The notes below the pieces were generated by a model that was given only the letters and a program-made list of their open reading frames with translations, made no database searches and had not been told where the DNA came from. A stretch of DNA of 64,000 nucleotides. Source: Methanoregula sp. (GTDB taxonomy: Archaea; Halobacteriota; Methanomicrobia; Methanomicrobiales; Methanospirillaceae). The position numbers were made by a program, and so were the translations under genes. The DNA lies in the NCBI GenBank assembly GCA_041645435.1, contig JBAZQB010000005.1, forward strand, positions 124,001 through 188,000, in the 5' to 3' direction. Positions 26,163-35,187 of the stretch are shown piece by piece. Position 1 is the first letter of the stretch. Each line of letters opens with the position of its first letter.

Positions 26163-27848
26163 CTACCTTGCTGGGATGATCAGTGAGCGCTCGCCGGCGG
26201 GCATAAACTCGCGGATTGCACCCTTTGCGAACTCGCGGCGTGGTTCGGAGAAGTCGAACTTGAGCGACGGGTCGGCGAATGTGATCTTGATCAACGGGGA
26301 CAGGGTCCAGGCATCCTGGCGTCCATAGTGGGCTGCAGCTGCAATTGCTGCATATTCTCCCTGGTGTCCGACGTTCATTGCGTAGTTGGGGTAGTTTGGT
26401 CCACGGAGCTCGCCGATACAGCCTTCGTCGGGTCTGATCGACATTGAGTTGGTTGAACCGCACTGGTCCTGAAGGTCGTAGCCGAAGAAGCCGAGACGTG
26501 ACCATCCTTCCTTGTGGGCGAGCATGGACATGTACCATCCGTTCAGACCGGCGTTGGAGTTTGCCGTTGCCAGTGAACAGGAGATACCTGCTGCTGCTGC
26601 AAGTACGGATGCACGCTGGGATCCGCCGAAGTGGCTCTCGAGGGTGGTGGGGTACTGTTCGTACTGTTCCATACCGTAGAGGGTGACTTCGGTTGCGATG
26701 TCGTTGAGGACTTCCTGGGTCTTCTTTGCCTTGCCGAGACCGCCGTGTTTGGCCTTGATGTAGTCAAGACCATAGTAGCAGTAGTCATCGAGGATGTTGT
26801 CGGTGTATGCTGCTGTTGCATACTGGGTGAAACCGACACCACCGGACATGTAGCTGCCGAGCCAGATCTGGTCGAAGAGCATTGCACCTGCACCGACGAC
26901 TTCAAGGGTTGCCTTGACGGGGTCGTTGGGGTACTTGCGGTCTCCCTGGATCATGTCTGCGAAGTGACCGAACTTGATGCCACCTGGCTCGTTGGGGCCA
27001 CGGGCACGGCGGGCGGGCAGAATGTCTGCCATCTGGATAACACCGGCGTGCTTTGCGGCGAATGCGAGGTCGGCGACTGCTGCCTCACCGGCACACATCT
27101 TGTATGCGCCGATAAAGGACATACCGATCTGCATTGCAGACCAGCGGGAGGTGGTTCCACCATCGCAGGTCCTGCTGACGGTTGTGGGGATGTGCACTGC
27201 CTGGAACATTGACTTTCCAACGGCTGCCTTGAGTGCTGCTGCACTCTTTGCCGGGAAGAGCTTGTCGAGGTTTAAGAGGAACTGGGGCTCGATGTCATCT
27301 GCCATCTCGTCGTCGCCAGTGAAGATCTTCACGTAACAGTCGTCGACAAGTGACGGGTGGGTCTCGACCATGTGTTCCTGAACGACTGCTGCGCCGGGCA
27401 TGGCGTGGTTCAGCACGTGGAGGTACTCGTTGATGGTCTCAGGGGTGACTTCCTTGCCGAGACGCTTCTGGAGCGTGTTGTGGGCGAGGTCGAGGCCAAC
27501 GATGATGGTCCTGCGGATATCATCCCACATCTGCTGCATTGCTGCATTGTTGACAAAGTGGAGGTCGTCGCCTTCTACAAAGACGTTGGTGCCGCTGACT
27601 TCGTAGGTCATCAGCTGGCGCTGACCGAGCGGGATACCACCACAGTGGCAGCGCTTGGGGTCGTACATGGAGATACCGCGGTCCATCTCGGCCTTCTTAC
27701 CGGCCTTCATGAACTCCATCTTGCGCGGGGACTGCTCAAGACCTTCGCGGGCGAACACGGTTGCGGTTGCCTGGGGGTCTTCTGCAAACTTCTCCTTCAT
27801 TGCCTTTAAGAAGAGCTTCTGCGTTCTCTCGATTTTTGCTTTTGCCAT
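26163..27848 (-). CDS. mcrA: methyl-coenzyme M reductase subunit alpha
   Basis: 561 residues, normal length. MCR reduces methyl-CoM with CoB-SH to methane and heterodisulfide. Conserved active-site regions are visible: G-A-A-V-V-Q-E-H-M containing the Gln ligand to Ni of F430, V-H-I-P-T-T-V-S-R-T-C-D-G, P-A-R-R-A-R-G-P-N-E-P-G-G near the methyl-Arg region, G-G-V-G-F-T-Q-Y-A with an active-site Tyr, and L-G-F-F-G-Y-D-L-Q-D-Q-C-G, which carries the thioglycine and nearby modified residues. Last gene of mcrBDCGA, two bases after mcrG. High codon regularity fits a highly expressed gene. Confidence 0.99.
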   Translation of the reverse strand: MAKAKIERTQKLFLKAMKEKFAEDPQATATVFAREGLEQSPRKMEFMKAGKKAEMDRGISMYDPKRCHCGGIPLGQRQLMTYEVSGTNVFVEGDDLHFVNNAAMQQMWDDIRRTIIVGLDLAHNTLQKRLGKEVTPETINEYLHVLNHAMPGAAVVQEHMVETHPSLVDDCYVKIFTGDDEMADDIEPQFLLNLDKLFPAKSAAALKAAVGKSMFQAVHIPTTVSRTCDGGTTSRWSAMQIGMSFIGAYKMCAGEAAVADLAFAAKHAGVIQMADILPARRARGPNEPGGIKFGHFADMIQGDRKYPNDPVKATLEVVGAGAMLFDQIWLGSYMSGGVGFTQYATAAYTDNILDDYCYYGLDYIKAKHGGLGKAKKTQEVLNDIATEVTLYGMEQYEQYPTTLESHFGGSQRASVLAAAAGISCSLATANSNAGLNGWYMSMLAHKEGWSRLGFFGYDLQDQCGSTNSMSIRPDEGCIGELRGPNYPNYAMNVGHQGEYAAIAAAAHYGRQDAWTLSPLIKITFADPSLKFDFSEPRREFAKGAIREFMPAGERSLIIPAR

Positions 27849-27850
27849 GA

Positions 27851-28618
27851 TTATGCCTCCTTAGGCATGAAGCCGTATTTTACACGGAGCGTGTGGATGC
27901 GCTGGATGTATTCAACCAGTTCTGCGTCGTCACGGTAGGCAGTTCCTACGAGTGAGTGGTAGATGGTGCTGTGGGACTTGATCCACTTTGCGTCCATTGC
28001 CTTGCCGATCTTGACTTCGCCGTCAAGGGGAACGCCGACCTGGTCCTTGACAATCTTGATGATTCCTGATTTCTTGTCGAGAACACAGCGCTGGAGCATG
28101 TCGAACATCATTCCGTTCTCATCGAGACGGAGGGAGTGTCCGTGAACCGTGCATCCACGTACGCCGATGAGGGCTGGGTCAAAGAGCTCGGTGTTGACGA
28201 GGTCTTTTGCGTATTTTTCGAGGTCGCGTTCGCGGCACTCGACAATCTGACGGCCTGAAAGGGTACCTAGGTCAATGCCGCGGAAGCGGTATGCTTCGAG
28301 GTAGGACCTGAGGTAGGGCTGGCAGGGTGCATTGTACATCGAGTCGCTGAACTGGATGTAACGGACGCGGTCGCCGGCCTTTGCGCCGTCGGTCGGGGTT
28401 ACCAGCTTGCGGACTGGGCAGTTGGGCTCCTGCTGCTCTGCGAGCGGCGGGTGTGCACTCTTGTAGGCTGAGCCTGGTACACGGTGTCCCATAATAAGAA
28501 CGAGGTCCTTATCAGAGACATCACGGAGCTTTTCCAGCTTGTGGGCCGGGTCCATCTGCTTGCGCCTGTTGTCGGCGACAATAGTCTGGCCAGCACAATA
28601 TTGTGGTTTGTATGCCAT
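27851..28618 (-). CDS. mcrG: methyl-coenzyme M reductase subunit gamma
   Basis: 255 residues, standard length. Recognised by Y-K-P-Q-Y-C/Y-x-G opening, L-V-L-I-M-G-H-R-V-P-G-S and the Tyr- and Arg-rich middle (S-Y-L-E-A-Y-R-F-R-G-I-D-L-G-T-L-S-G-R-Q). The gamma subunit closes the F430 pocket in the (alpha-beta-gamma)2 complex. It lies between mcrC (7-base gap) and mcrA (2-base gap). Confidence 0.98.
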   Translation of the reverse strand: MAYKPQYCAGQTIVADNRRKQMDPAHKLEKLRDVSDKDLVLIMGHRVPGSAYKSAHPPLAEQQEPNCPVRKLVTPTDGAKAGDRVRYIQFSDSMYNAPCQPYLRSYLEAYRFRGIDLGTLSGRQIVECRERDLEKYAKDLVNTELFDPALIGVRGCTVHGHSLRLDENGMMFDMLQRCVLDKKSGIIKIVKDQVGVPLDGEVKIGKAMDAKWIKSHSTIYHSLVGTAYRDDAELVEYIQRIHTLRVKYGFMPKEA

Positions 28619-28625
28619 TTTTTTA

Positions 28626-29261
28626 TCACTCCAATGAATCCTTCTTTTTCATAAGTTTCATCACTGACGATATGACTTCCGCCATTTTTTCGCGGGTGGG
28701 GGTCTGACCTCGGGTAACACCGCTCACAATGGACATCACCGTACCTTTGGTACGGATCTTATCTGCGGGTGGCATTACCACGGAGGTCTTCACTCCCTCT
28801 TTCGCGAAATCCTCATAATCTACAGGTGACTGGGAAACAACAACTGCCTTCACATCACAGGCTGCAAGAATAAACCGCACCTTGTGCACCACGTGGGAAC
28901 GTACGTTCCCGTGGTGGAGAATGGCTATTTTGTGTTTCTCGATCTGCATGACCTCTTTGTCGGATAACCCAAAAGAAGCGCCGAGAACACCACCACTAAT
29001 CTTTGGTGCGTCCGGCGGTACGCCACTTCCGGCATTCAGCACCAGCGTACTGATGCTGTATTCGACGCCCTGTTGTCGTAAGCCTGAGGTAATATCGCAC
29101 ACCGGCTTTGTCACGTGGCGGCGTCCGGGAGACATCCCGACCACTATGACATCCGGGTACCGGCATTCGGAGATGGTGCCCCGCTGGGCAATACCGCCTC
29201 CTTTACCCATGCCCATCGCCTCGCGGCAGTCAACAACCTGGGTTACTCGTCCAATCGGCAT
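28626..29261 (-). CDS. mcrC: methyl-coenzyme M reductase accessory protein McrC
   Basis: 211 residues. The opening M-P-I-G-R-V-T-Q-V-V-D-C-R-E-A-M-G-x-G-K-G-G-G-I-A-Q-R-G is characteristic of McrC, followed by V-V-G-M-S-P-G-R-R-H-V-T-K-P. McrC takes part in MCR activation together with the ATPase component A2 (atwA, also in this window). Located between mcrD and mcrG in the canonical order. Confidence 0.95.
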   Translation of the reverse strand: MPIGRVTQVVDCREAMGMGKGGGIAQRGTISECRYPDVIVVGMSPGRRHVTKPVCDITSGLRQQGVEYSISTLVLNAGSGVPPDAPKISGGVLGASFGLSDKEVMQIEKHKIAILHHGNVRSHVVHKVRFILAACDVKAVVVSQSPVDYEDFAKEGVKTSVVMPPADKIRTKGTVMSIVSGVTRGQTPTREKMAEVISSVMKLMKKKDSLE

Positions 29262-29263
29262 GA

Positions 29264-29734
29264 TTATTTTATTCCCTGTAGGATTACGGGCTTGGACTTG
29301 CTGCTAGGATCAGCAAGGCCGAGCATTTCTTTGTCCGCATTCGGGCCGTACTTGCAGTAATCGACAAGTGACGGCTCGGTCTTCATGTATCTGCCTTCCT
29401 GGATACGGAAAGTAAAGTCGGTAAAGATCGATTCGCATGCGGCTTTCAGTGCGGGGATACTCTCACGGTCTTCAAGCTCAAGAAGAACATTACCTACATG
29501 AACCTGCAATTCGATATCCTGGTCACCGACCTTGATCGTCTTCCTCATGGGATGAGGATTAGCAAGACCTTTGGCGGGGCCATAGGGAATTATCGCCGGC
29601 AGGCGCTGTCCGTTTAAGAGCATGCGCCGGATACCGGGGACTTCGATGAGCTTGTTCAGCAGGCGTTCTGTAGTCTCGGGATTAAGCAACCGCTCTGCGG
29701 AAATCCTGCACTGGGGGAACGTGGCTTCTGTCAT
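29264..29734 (-). CDS. mcrD: methyl-coenzyme M reductase operon protein D
   Basis: 156 residues from the ATG at 29734, behind AAAGGAT; an open frame extends further upstream but only inside mcrB. Typical segments are F-P-Q-C-R-I-S-A-E-R-L-L-N-P-E-T-T-E-R-L-L-N, I-R-R-M-L-L-N-G-Q-R-L-P and G-P-A-K-G-L-x-N-P-H. McrD is dispensable for catalysis and is thought to chaperone apo-MCR or its assembly. Confidence 0.93.
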   Translation of the reverse strand: MTEATFPQCRISAERLLNPETTERLLNKLIEVPGIRRMLLNGQRLPAIIPYGPAKGLANPHPMRKTIKVGDQDIELQVHVGNVLLELEDRESIPALKAACESIFTDFTFRIQEGRYMKTEPSLVDYCKYGPNADKEMLGLADPSSKSKPVILQGIK

Positions 29735-29753
29735 TCGTATCCTTTGATTGGGT

Positions 29754-31067
29754 TTAGATACCCTTTGCAACTGCCTGGATCGGCTTCTTGAATGCATCAA
29801 GCTGGCCGAAGGTGTCCTGGTAGATCTTCGAGGTGTGTTCGGGGCCGAACATCTGGGTTCCGGCATCGAGTGCACAGGCTGCGACGATACAGGGCATACC
29901 GACACCGGCTGCATGCCGGGTCACGACGTGGTTACCGTTGAAGACACCGGGACCGCCGCCACCATAGATTGAGTGGCTGAAGAACGAGAAACCGACTGCG
30001 ACACCCATGGTACGACCGAAGTCTGCACCGGGGAGGCCGGTCTCGTGCTCGAGCAGGTCGTTGAAGTACAGCAGGGTTGCTGAGACTGCCTGGGCGAAAC
30101 GTCCGGCACCGCAGTTAACCATAGTTGCTGCAAGGGTTCCTGCAGATGCGTAGGCGTTCCAGAGCATCGGGTCCTTGGTCTCGTAGAAGACGAAGCCGCT
30201 CTTGCCCTTCTTGCCTGCCTTGATGACCTTGTCCTCAATGGCCTTCTCAACAAGGCTCTGCACGACAGTACCGATGGTACCGGTCTTGCCGTTCTTCTTG
30301 ACGAGATCGTAGACAATGTTGTTTGCATTGAGTCCCTGGTATGCGTAGAGCATGAGTTGTGCACGCTCGAATGGGCCGACTGCGTTACCCATCTCGAACA
30401 TACCTGCCTGCTCGAAGGTTGCTGAGAGTGCTGCACCCTGGAATGCATTCCGGTGGGTCATCATGACCGCGTGGTTGGCCGGAACGTTACGGAGTGCATA
30501 GCCGAGACCTTCGTTGAACTGGGGGATGGACAGAATCGAGACGACATTGCCGCCCTGCATGTCCATTGTCTGCGGGTAGGTACCCCAGACTGCTGCCTTG
30601 ATGTAGGAACCGTCGAACATGTCGACCTTGTACTGGTCAACCAGTGCATAGGTGGTGGCTGCTGCCACTACGGTTGATGCGACATCGTAGGTTGCTGCTG
30701 CATCCATACGGGCAGTCGGGACCTCGACGAGGATCATCTTTCCGCCGCCGACCTTGGTGATCTTTGTGTTGTCACCATCGGTGACCTGGACCATGTCCTT
30801 GATCTTGGCTGCGAGTGCATCTGCGTCCTTGACACAGCTGCAGTTCATGCTGCGTCCGAGAATCTGGTTCGACTTGCCGCCGACCTTTCCGGTCTTTAAT
30901 GCCTCTTCGATTCCTGCAAAGTTAACTGCCACTGTCCTCTTGGTGAGGTCGATGACATTCAGTGCGCCCTTGTTGACAACGGGGCTGATCTTGTCAAGAG
31001 TTACATTGCTCTTTAAAAGCTTGCCATCATCGTCGTAGAGGTCGATTGTGTCTTTGTATTTAGCCAT
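29754..31067 (-). CDS. mcrB: methyl-coenzyme M reductase subunit beta
   Basis: 437 residues, first gene of the mcr operon, with a GGAGGAATTCAA site before the ATG. Family landmarks are the opening Y-K-D-T-I-D-L-Y-D-D-D-G, I-L-G-R-S-M-N-C-S-C, V-A-A-A-T-T-Y-A-L-V-D-Q-Y and F-F-S-H-S-I-Y-G-G-G-G-P-G, the last containing the Ser-Ile-Tyr residues near the active site. Beta and alpha subunits together hold F430 and the substrates. Confidence 0.98.
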   Translation of the reverse strand: MAKYKDTIDLYDDDGKLLKSNVTLDKISPVVNKGALNVIDLTKRTVAVNFAGIEEALKTGKVGGKSNQILGRSMNCSCVKDADALAAKIKDMVQVTDGDNTKITKVGGGKMILVEVPTARMDAAATYDVASTVVAAATTYALVDQYKVDMFDGSYIKAAVWGTYPQTMDMQGGNVVSILSIPQFNEGLGYALRNVPANHAVMMTHRNAFQGAALSATFEQAGMFEMGNAVGPFERAQLMLYAYQGLNANNIVYDLVKKNGKTGTIGTVVQSLVEKAIEDKVIKAGKKGKSGFVFYETKDPMLWNAYASAGTLAATMVNCGAGRFAQAVSATLLYFNDLLEHETGLPGADFGRTMGVAVGFSFFSHSIYGGGGPGVFNGNHVVTRHAAGVGMPCIVAACALDAGTQMFGPEHTSKIYQDTFGQLDAFKKPIQAVAKGI

Positions 31068-31121
31068 TTGAATTCCTCCAAATTTTCATTTAACCGCGAT
31101 ACAATACTGTCAGTGAGCGAA

Positions 31122-31143
31122 AGTATACCCTATAAGGTATACT
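31122..31143. promoter_or_regulatory. 22-bp palindrome in the mcr leader
   Basis: AGTATACC-CTATAA-GGTATACT: perfect 8-bp arms, 55 bases upstream of the mcrB ATG and about 70 bases downstream of the likely TATA box at 31210-31217, so it lies in the transcribed leader. Direct repeats GTGAGCGAAAGT and ATGAGTGAAAGT flank it. It could be an RNA hairpin or an operator. Confidence 0.55.
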
Positions 31144-31209
31144 GGTAATGAGTGAAAGTCGCTATTGCACGTCCCCTAAGATGGGACATTGAATAATTCC
31201 CAATTTCGC

Positions 31210-31217
31210 CATATAAG
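31210..31217 (-). promoter_or_regulatory. candidate TATA box of the mcr operon
   Basis: CTTATATG on the minus strand in the context GCAATACTTATATGGCG. The start site would lie near 31185-31190, giving a leader of about 120 bases. A second AT-rich candidate, TTAATATATTTAG, lies near 31245. The rest of 31218-31523 is AT-rich and carries no convincing gene. Confidence 0.5.
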
Positions 31218-31523
31218 TATTGCGATTTTTTCCCGGCACGTCTAAATATATTAATTATAAAATAATATTCTAAAAGGGAGCAATGTTCAAATATTACATA
31301 TACTTCGCATTTCATTGTTTTACGCAGTATTATAAAATTTTAAAAAAGTATTACGAATCACTATGTCTCTTAATCAATAATCAAATTTTCCTGTGCGCTC
31401 TGTATAAAAAAGGTGGGGTTGAGGAAATGAGCCTGATGTTTTTTCTGTCGATTGTTTCCATAAACCAATTTCAGGATTATTCTGGATTGGGTATCCCGCA
31501 ATCAGATTTATGGTTTTTTTAAT

Positions 31524-31563
31524 ACGTAAAAAAACCGGGAAAATGGATATCCTGCATCCATTT
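31524..31563 (-). terminator. hairpin terminator of the hdr-mvhD operon
   Basis: Arms AAATGGAT (31541-31548) and ATCCATTT (31556-31563), followed on the minus strand by CCCGGTTTTTTTACG, about 85 bases beyond the mvhD stop. Confidence 0.5.
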
Positions 31564-31648
31564 CTTTCTGCTTTATCGTGAAATCAACACTGGTGCGTCT
31601 GACATAAAAATGGATGTGAGGATATGAGTTCCACGGTTTAGTCCTGTA

Positions 31649-32107
31649 TTATTTTTTGAACTCGGTCAAGGGACTGGGTCCCAGTTCCGTAACCGTGTTG
31701 ACCACATCAGTAATGACCGATGCCCACTTCGCACCTTCTGATGCAGAGACGAACGTCATCCTGAAGCGGCGGTCATCGAGGCCGATGCTTTTCATCAGGC
31801 GCTTGACCATGAACATCCGCTTTGCTGCCTTGTAGTTGCCCTCAAGGTAGTGGCAGTCTCCGAAGTGACAACCTGATACGAGTACACCGTCTGCGCCATC
31901 GGCAAAAGCCTTCAGGACAAACAGTGCGTCGAGGCGTCCGGTACACATGACACGGACGACCCTGACGTCGGGTGGGTACTGGATACGGCCGCCACCGGCA
32001 AGGTCTGCACCGGCATACGAGCACCAGTTACAGAGAAGACCGATGATCTTGGGTTGCCAGATACCGGGTCCGCGTTCGGGGATCTTGAAATTTCCAGGAG
32101 CTGACAT
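31649..32107 (-). CDS. mvhD: MvhD, iron-sulfur electron-transfer subunit partnering HdrA
   Basis: 152 residues. Cys residues in L-L-C-N-W-C-S-Y-A-G-A-D, R-V-M-C-T-G-R-L-D and S-G-C-H-F-G-D-C-H-Y fit the MvhD family, whose [2Fe-2S] centre passes electrons from a hydrogenase or formate dehydrogenase to HdrA. The ATG follows directly after the HdrA stop. No mvhA/mvhG hydrogenase subunits lie in the window, so the electron donor is encoded elsewhere. Confidence 0.92.
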   Translation of the reverse strand: MSAPGNFKIPERGPGIWQPKIIGLLCNWCSYAGADLAGGGRIQYPPDVRVVRVMCTGRLDALFVLKAFADGADGVLVSGCHFGDCHYLEGNYKAAKRMFMVKRLMKSIGLDDRRFRMTFVSASEGAKWASVITDVVNTVTELGPSPLTEFKK

Positions 32108-34249
32108 TTACTGCTCACCTCCGAGGAGGAATGCATCTATCTGCGCCACGATCTGGGGGGTTGCAAAGTGGTTCATCCAGATTGCACCACCGGGGCAGAA
32201 GCCACCACAGGTTCCGCAGCCTTTACACTTGGCTTCGGTTACTTCCATTACCGTGCGACCATCTTTCTCAACAAGCGCAAGCGCGCTGTACGGGCAAAGG
32301 TTCACACACATACCGCAGCCTGCGCATTTCTCATCAATGCAGCTGGCAAAGTATGGTTCGAGTTCGACTTCTCCCTTGTGGATCGGGATACTTGCTGCAG
32401 ATGCTGCACCTTCAGCAGATGCTACCGTGTCGGGGATATCTTTTGGTCCCTGGCAGACACCGGCAAGGAAGACACCGGCAGTTGTTGTACCGCACGGGTT
32501 TAATTTCGGGTGGGCTTCCAACAGCCAGCCGTCCATCGAACAGGATACACCGAAGAGCTTGCGGGTTCGGTTCGTGTCAGCCGAGGGCTGTACTGCAGAT
32601 GCGAGCACGACCATGTCGACTTCGATATCGACCGGGCGGTCGAGCAGTGTGTCGTCGGTCATGACGTGGAGTTTCTTTGTCTTGGCATCTTCAAGGATGT
32701 TTGCGACACGGCCCCGGATGAACTTTGCTCCTTCATCCTGGATACGGTAATAGAACTCTTCGTAGGCCTTACCGAATGACCGGATATCCATGTAGAAGAG
32801 ATAGGGCGTGCATCCCGGAATCTTCTCGATGATCTGGTGGGCATGTTTCAGCGAATACATGCAGCAGAACCGTGAACAGTAGGGCTTGCCGACACCGGTG
32901 TTGTCACGGGAACCTGCACAGAGCACGAATGCGACTTTCTTGGGGGTTTCGCCATCGCTCGGGCGGACCAGGTGCCCGCCGGTTGGACCGGATGCACAGA
33001 TGAGCCGCTCGAATTCGAGACCGGTGATAACGTTCTCGAACCGCTTGTATCCCCATTCCTCTTTCTTCTCAATCGGGAAGAGTTCGTACCCGGTAGCAAG
33101 GATGGCAGTACCTACCTTGACCTTGACAAACTCGTCCTTGGCTTCGAGATCGATTGCCTTCTTCTCGGGACCGCACGCAGTCACGCAGAGCCCGCACTTG
33201 ACACAGGAATTGAAGTCAATGGTGTAGAGCAGGGGAACGACCTGCGGGTGGTTGATATAGATCGCCTTTCTCGGCTTCATACCCATTTCGAACTCGTTGG
33301 GCTTGACAACCGGGCAGATTGTTTCACAGTCACCGCAACCGTTACAGCCGCCACCGACAATACCGCGGGCTTCTGCTTCCTGGGGGGTGAGCACACCACG
33401 GGCTTTCTTGCGGATGGTTACATCAAAGTTGCCGATGTACCCTTCGACTTCATGAACTTCCGAGTAGGTGTACAGATCGATTAAGGACTCCCTACCGACA
33501 TCCACCATCTTGGGGGTTAAGATACACTGGGAACAATCGAGCGTCGGGAACGTCTTGTCCAGCTGGGACATGCGCCCGCCGATACTGGTATCGGACTCAA
33601 TCAGGTATGTCTTGATGCCTGCGGCAGAGAGATCGAGTGCTGCCTGCATACCTGCCACACCGGCGCCGACGACCATTGCCGCCTTTTCGACCGGGACAGT
33701 CTTTGGGAACAGATCCTGGAGGAGTGATGCTTTTGCAACGGCAATACGGATTGCGTCCTTTGCCTTGTCCGTGGATCCTACCTGGTCATGCATATGCACC
33801 CATGAGTTCTGCTCACGGATGTTCGCCATCTCGAACCGGAACGGGTTTAAGCCGCCTTCCTTGGTTGCTGTCCTGAAGGTTGGCTCGTGGAGACGGGGAG
33901 AGCATGCAGCGACTACGACACCGGTAAGCTTGTTGTCATGGATTGCCTTGTTAATCACAGCCTGCCCGGGCATCGAGCACATGTACTTGTAGTTGTCAAC
34001 ATAGGCTACATTCGGGACGGTTTTTACATATTCCTGCACGGCATTGATATCCATCGATCCAGCGATGTTTGTACCACAGTGGCAGATGAACACACCGACC
34101 CTGGGCTTCTGCTGGGTGGTGCTGCCGGTTGCTGCCGGCTTTGCAGCCGGGGCCTGTTTCTTAACTTCCTGTTTCACGGGGGCCGCCTTCTTTGTATCCT
34201 GCTTTTTGGTCTCGGTCTTTTTGGTGGTTGTTTTCTTCTTTTCTACCAT
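32108..34249 (-). CDS. hdrA: CoB-CoM heterodisulfide reductase, flavin subunit HdrA
   Basis: 713 residues, about 50 longer than typical HdrA because of a Lys/Thr/Ala-rich N-terminal tail (about residues 1-47) before R-V-G-V-F-I-C-H-C-G-T-N-I. FAD-binding G-A-G-V-A-G-M-Q-A-A-L-D-L lies near residue 170. Four ferredoxin-type Cys sets are seen: C-N-G-C-G-D-C-E-T-I-C-P, C-V-K-C-G-L-C-V-T-A-C-G, and at the C-terminus C-A-G-C-G-M-C-V-N-L-C-P and C-K-G-C-G-T-C-G-G-F-C-P. HdrA bifurcates electrons from H2 or formate to heterodisulfide and ferredoxin. No selenocysteine is needed. Confidence 0.97.
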   Translation of the reverse strand: MVEKKKTTTKKTETKKQDTKKAAPVKQEVKKQAPAAKPAATGSTTQQKPRVGVFICHCGTNIAGSMDINAVQEYVKTVPNVAYVDNYKYMCSMPGQAVINKAIHDNKLTGVVVAACSPRLHEPTFRTATKEGGLNPFRFEMANIREQNSWVHMHDQVGSTDKAKDAIRIAVAKASLLQDLFPKTVPVEKAAMVVGAGVAGMQAALDLSAAGIKTYLIESDTSIGGRMSQLDKTFPTLDCSQCILTPKMVDVGRESLIDLYTYSEVHEVEGYIGNFDVTIRKKARGVLTPQEAEARGIVGGGCNGCGDCETICPVVKPNEFEMGMKPRKAIYINHPQVVPLLYTIDFNSCVKCGLCVTACGPEKKAIDLEAKDEFVKVKVGTAILATGYELFPIEKKEEWGYKRFENVITGLEFERLICASGPTGGHLVRPSDGETPKKVAFVLCAGSRDNTGVGKPYCSRFCCMYSLKHAHQIIEKIPGCTPYLFYMDIRSFGKAYEEFYYRIQDEGAKFIRGRVANILEDAKTKKLHVMTDDTLLDRPVDIEVDMVVLASAVQPSADTNRTRKLFGVSCSMDGWLLEAHPKLNPCGTTTAGVFLAGVCQGPKDIPDTVASAEGAASAASIPIHKGEVELEPYFASCIDEKCAGCGMCVNLCPYSALALVEKDGRTVMEVTEAKCKGCGTCGGFCPGGAIWMNHFATPQIVAQIDAFLLGGEQ

Positions 34250-34260
34250 TTCTTACCACC

Positions 34261-35184
34261 TCACAGCACCTTCTGAAGGAATGATTCGCAGCTGATTCCA
34301 TGGAGATCGAGCCCGAGGTCCTGTGGACTCATTCCCTGTGCCAGGCCGAGGAGTTCAGCGAAGTGAAGAACGGGCAGGTTGTAGCTGACACCGAACTTTT
34401 CCTGAATCTCAATCTGACCACGGTCGAACTGGAGCTGACAGAACGGGCAGATATCCGTGAGGGCATCTACCTTCTCCTCTTGTAAATTGATCAGCTTCTC
34501 GTTGGTGATATCGAGTGCATGGACGATATCGTAACCACGGACACCGCCACCGGCCCCGCAGCACTGCATCTTGTTGCGGTATTCAACCGGAGTTGCACCG
34601 AGTGCAGCAACCAGTTCTTCCATCCATACGGGATGCTCGGTGTTTAACATGACTTCTTTTTCAAACTCCCGGTCCTTGTGGGGTTTGACGAGGTGGCAGC
34701 CGTAGTGGACAGCGATGCGGGCACCGGTCAGCGGGTTTGTGACACTGTCGCGGACCTTGTCAACACCGATGAACTTATCGTTGTAGAGGAGTTCGGCGGT
34801 GTGGTAGACGTTGATAGTACCTTTGTACTCCATATCTACTTCCTTGAGCACCTCATTGACGGCATCGCGGAGGTCCTTGTTGTGCTTGAGCTTGTGGTTG
34901 ACTTCCCAGATCGACTTGTAGCATCCGTTGCAGACGAGTGCAATGTCCATCTTCATCTGCTCGGCAAGGACGAGGTTCCGTGCCGCCATTGCATAGAACA
35001 CATTGAGATCAATGGATCCGAATGCGCCCGGTGCAGGACAGCAGCTTGCGCCCTTGAGAGGAACAAGTTCAACGCCGAGTTTTTTCATTGCCTTGATAGA
35101 GGCGGATTCGACACCGGGATACCGGTTGGGGGCAATGCATCCAAGATAGAATGCAAACTTGTGTTTTGCGCCTGATTCTGACAT
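34261..35184 (-). CDS. hdrB: CoB-CoM heterodisulfide reductase, catalytic subunit HdrB
   Basis: 307 residues with two CCG-type domains that hold the noncubane [4Fe-4S] clusters: first G-C-I-A-P-N-R-Y-P, G-A-S-C-C-P-A-P-G and C-N-G-C-Y; second H-Y-G-C-H-L, M-Q-C-C-G-A-G-G-G and C-P-F-C-Q. HdrB cleaves the CoM-S-S-CoB heterodisulfide formed by MCR. It lies 3 bases after hdrC. Confidence 0.97.
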   Translation of the reverse strand: MSESGAKHKFAFYLGCIAPNRYPGVESASIKAMKKLGVELVPLKGASCCPAPGAFGSIDLNVFYAMAARNLVLAEQMKMDIALVCNGCYKSIWEVNHKLKHNKDLRDAVNEVLKEVDMEYKGTINVYHTAELLYNDKFIGVDKVRDSVTNPLTGARIAVHYGCHLVKPHKDREFEKEVMLNTEHPVWMEELVAALGATPVEYRNKMQCCGAGGGVRGYDIVHALDITNEKLINLQEEKVDALTDICPFCQLQFDRGQIEIQEKFGVSYNLPVLHFAELLGLAQGMSPQDLGLDLHGISCESFLQKVL

Positions 35185-35187
35185 GTC

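Noticed and set aside
31283..31522. 79-codon frame in the AT-rich region upstream of mcr
   Set aside because: Composition is Phe/Tyr/Ile-rich from AT-rich DNA, there is no ribosome-binding sequence, and the region must hold the mcr promoter.
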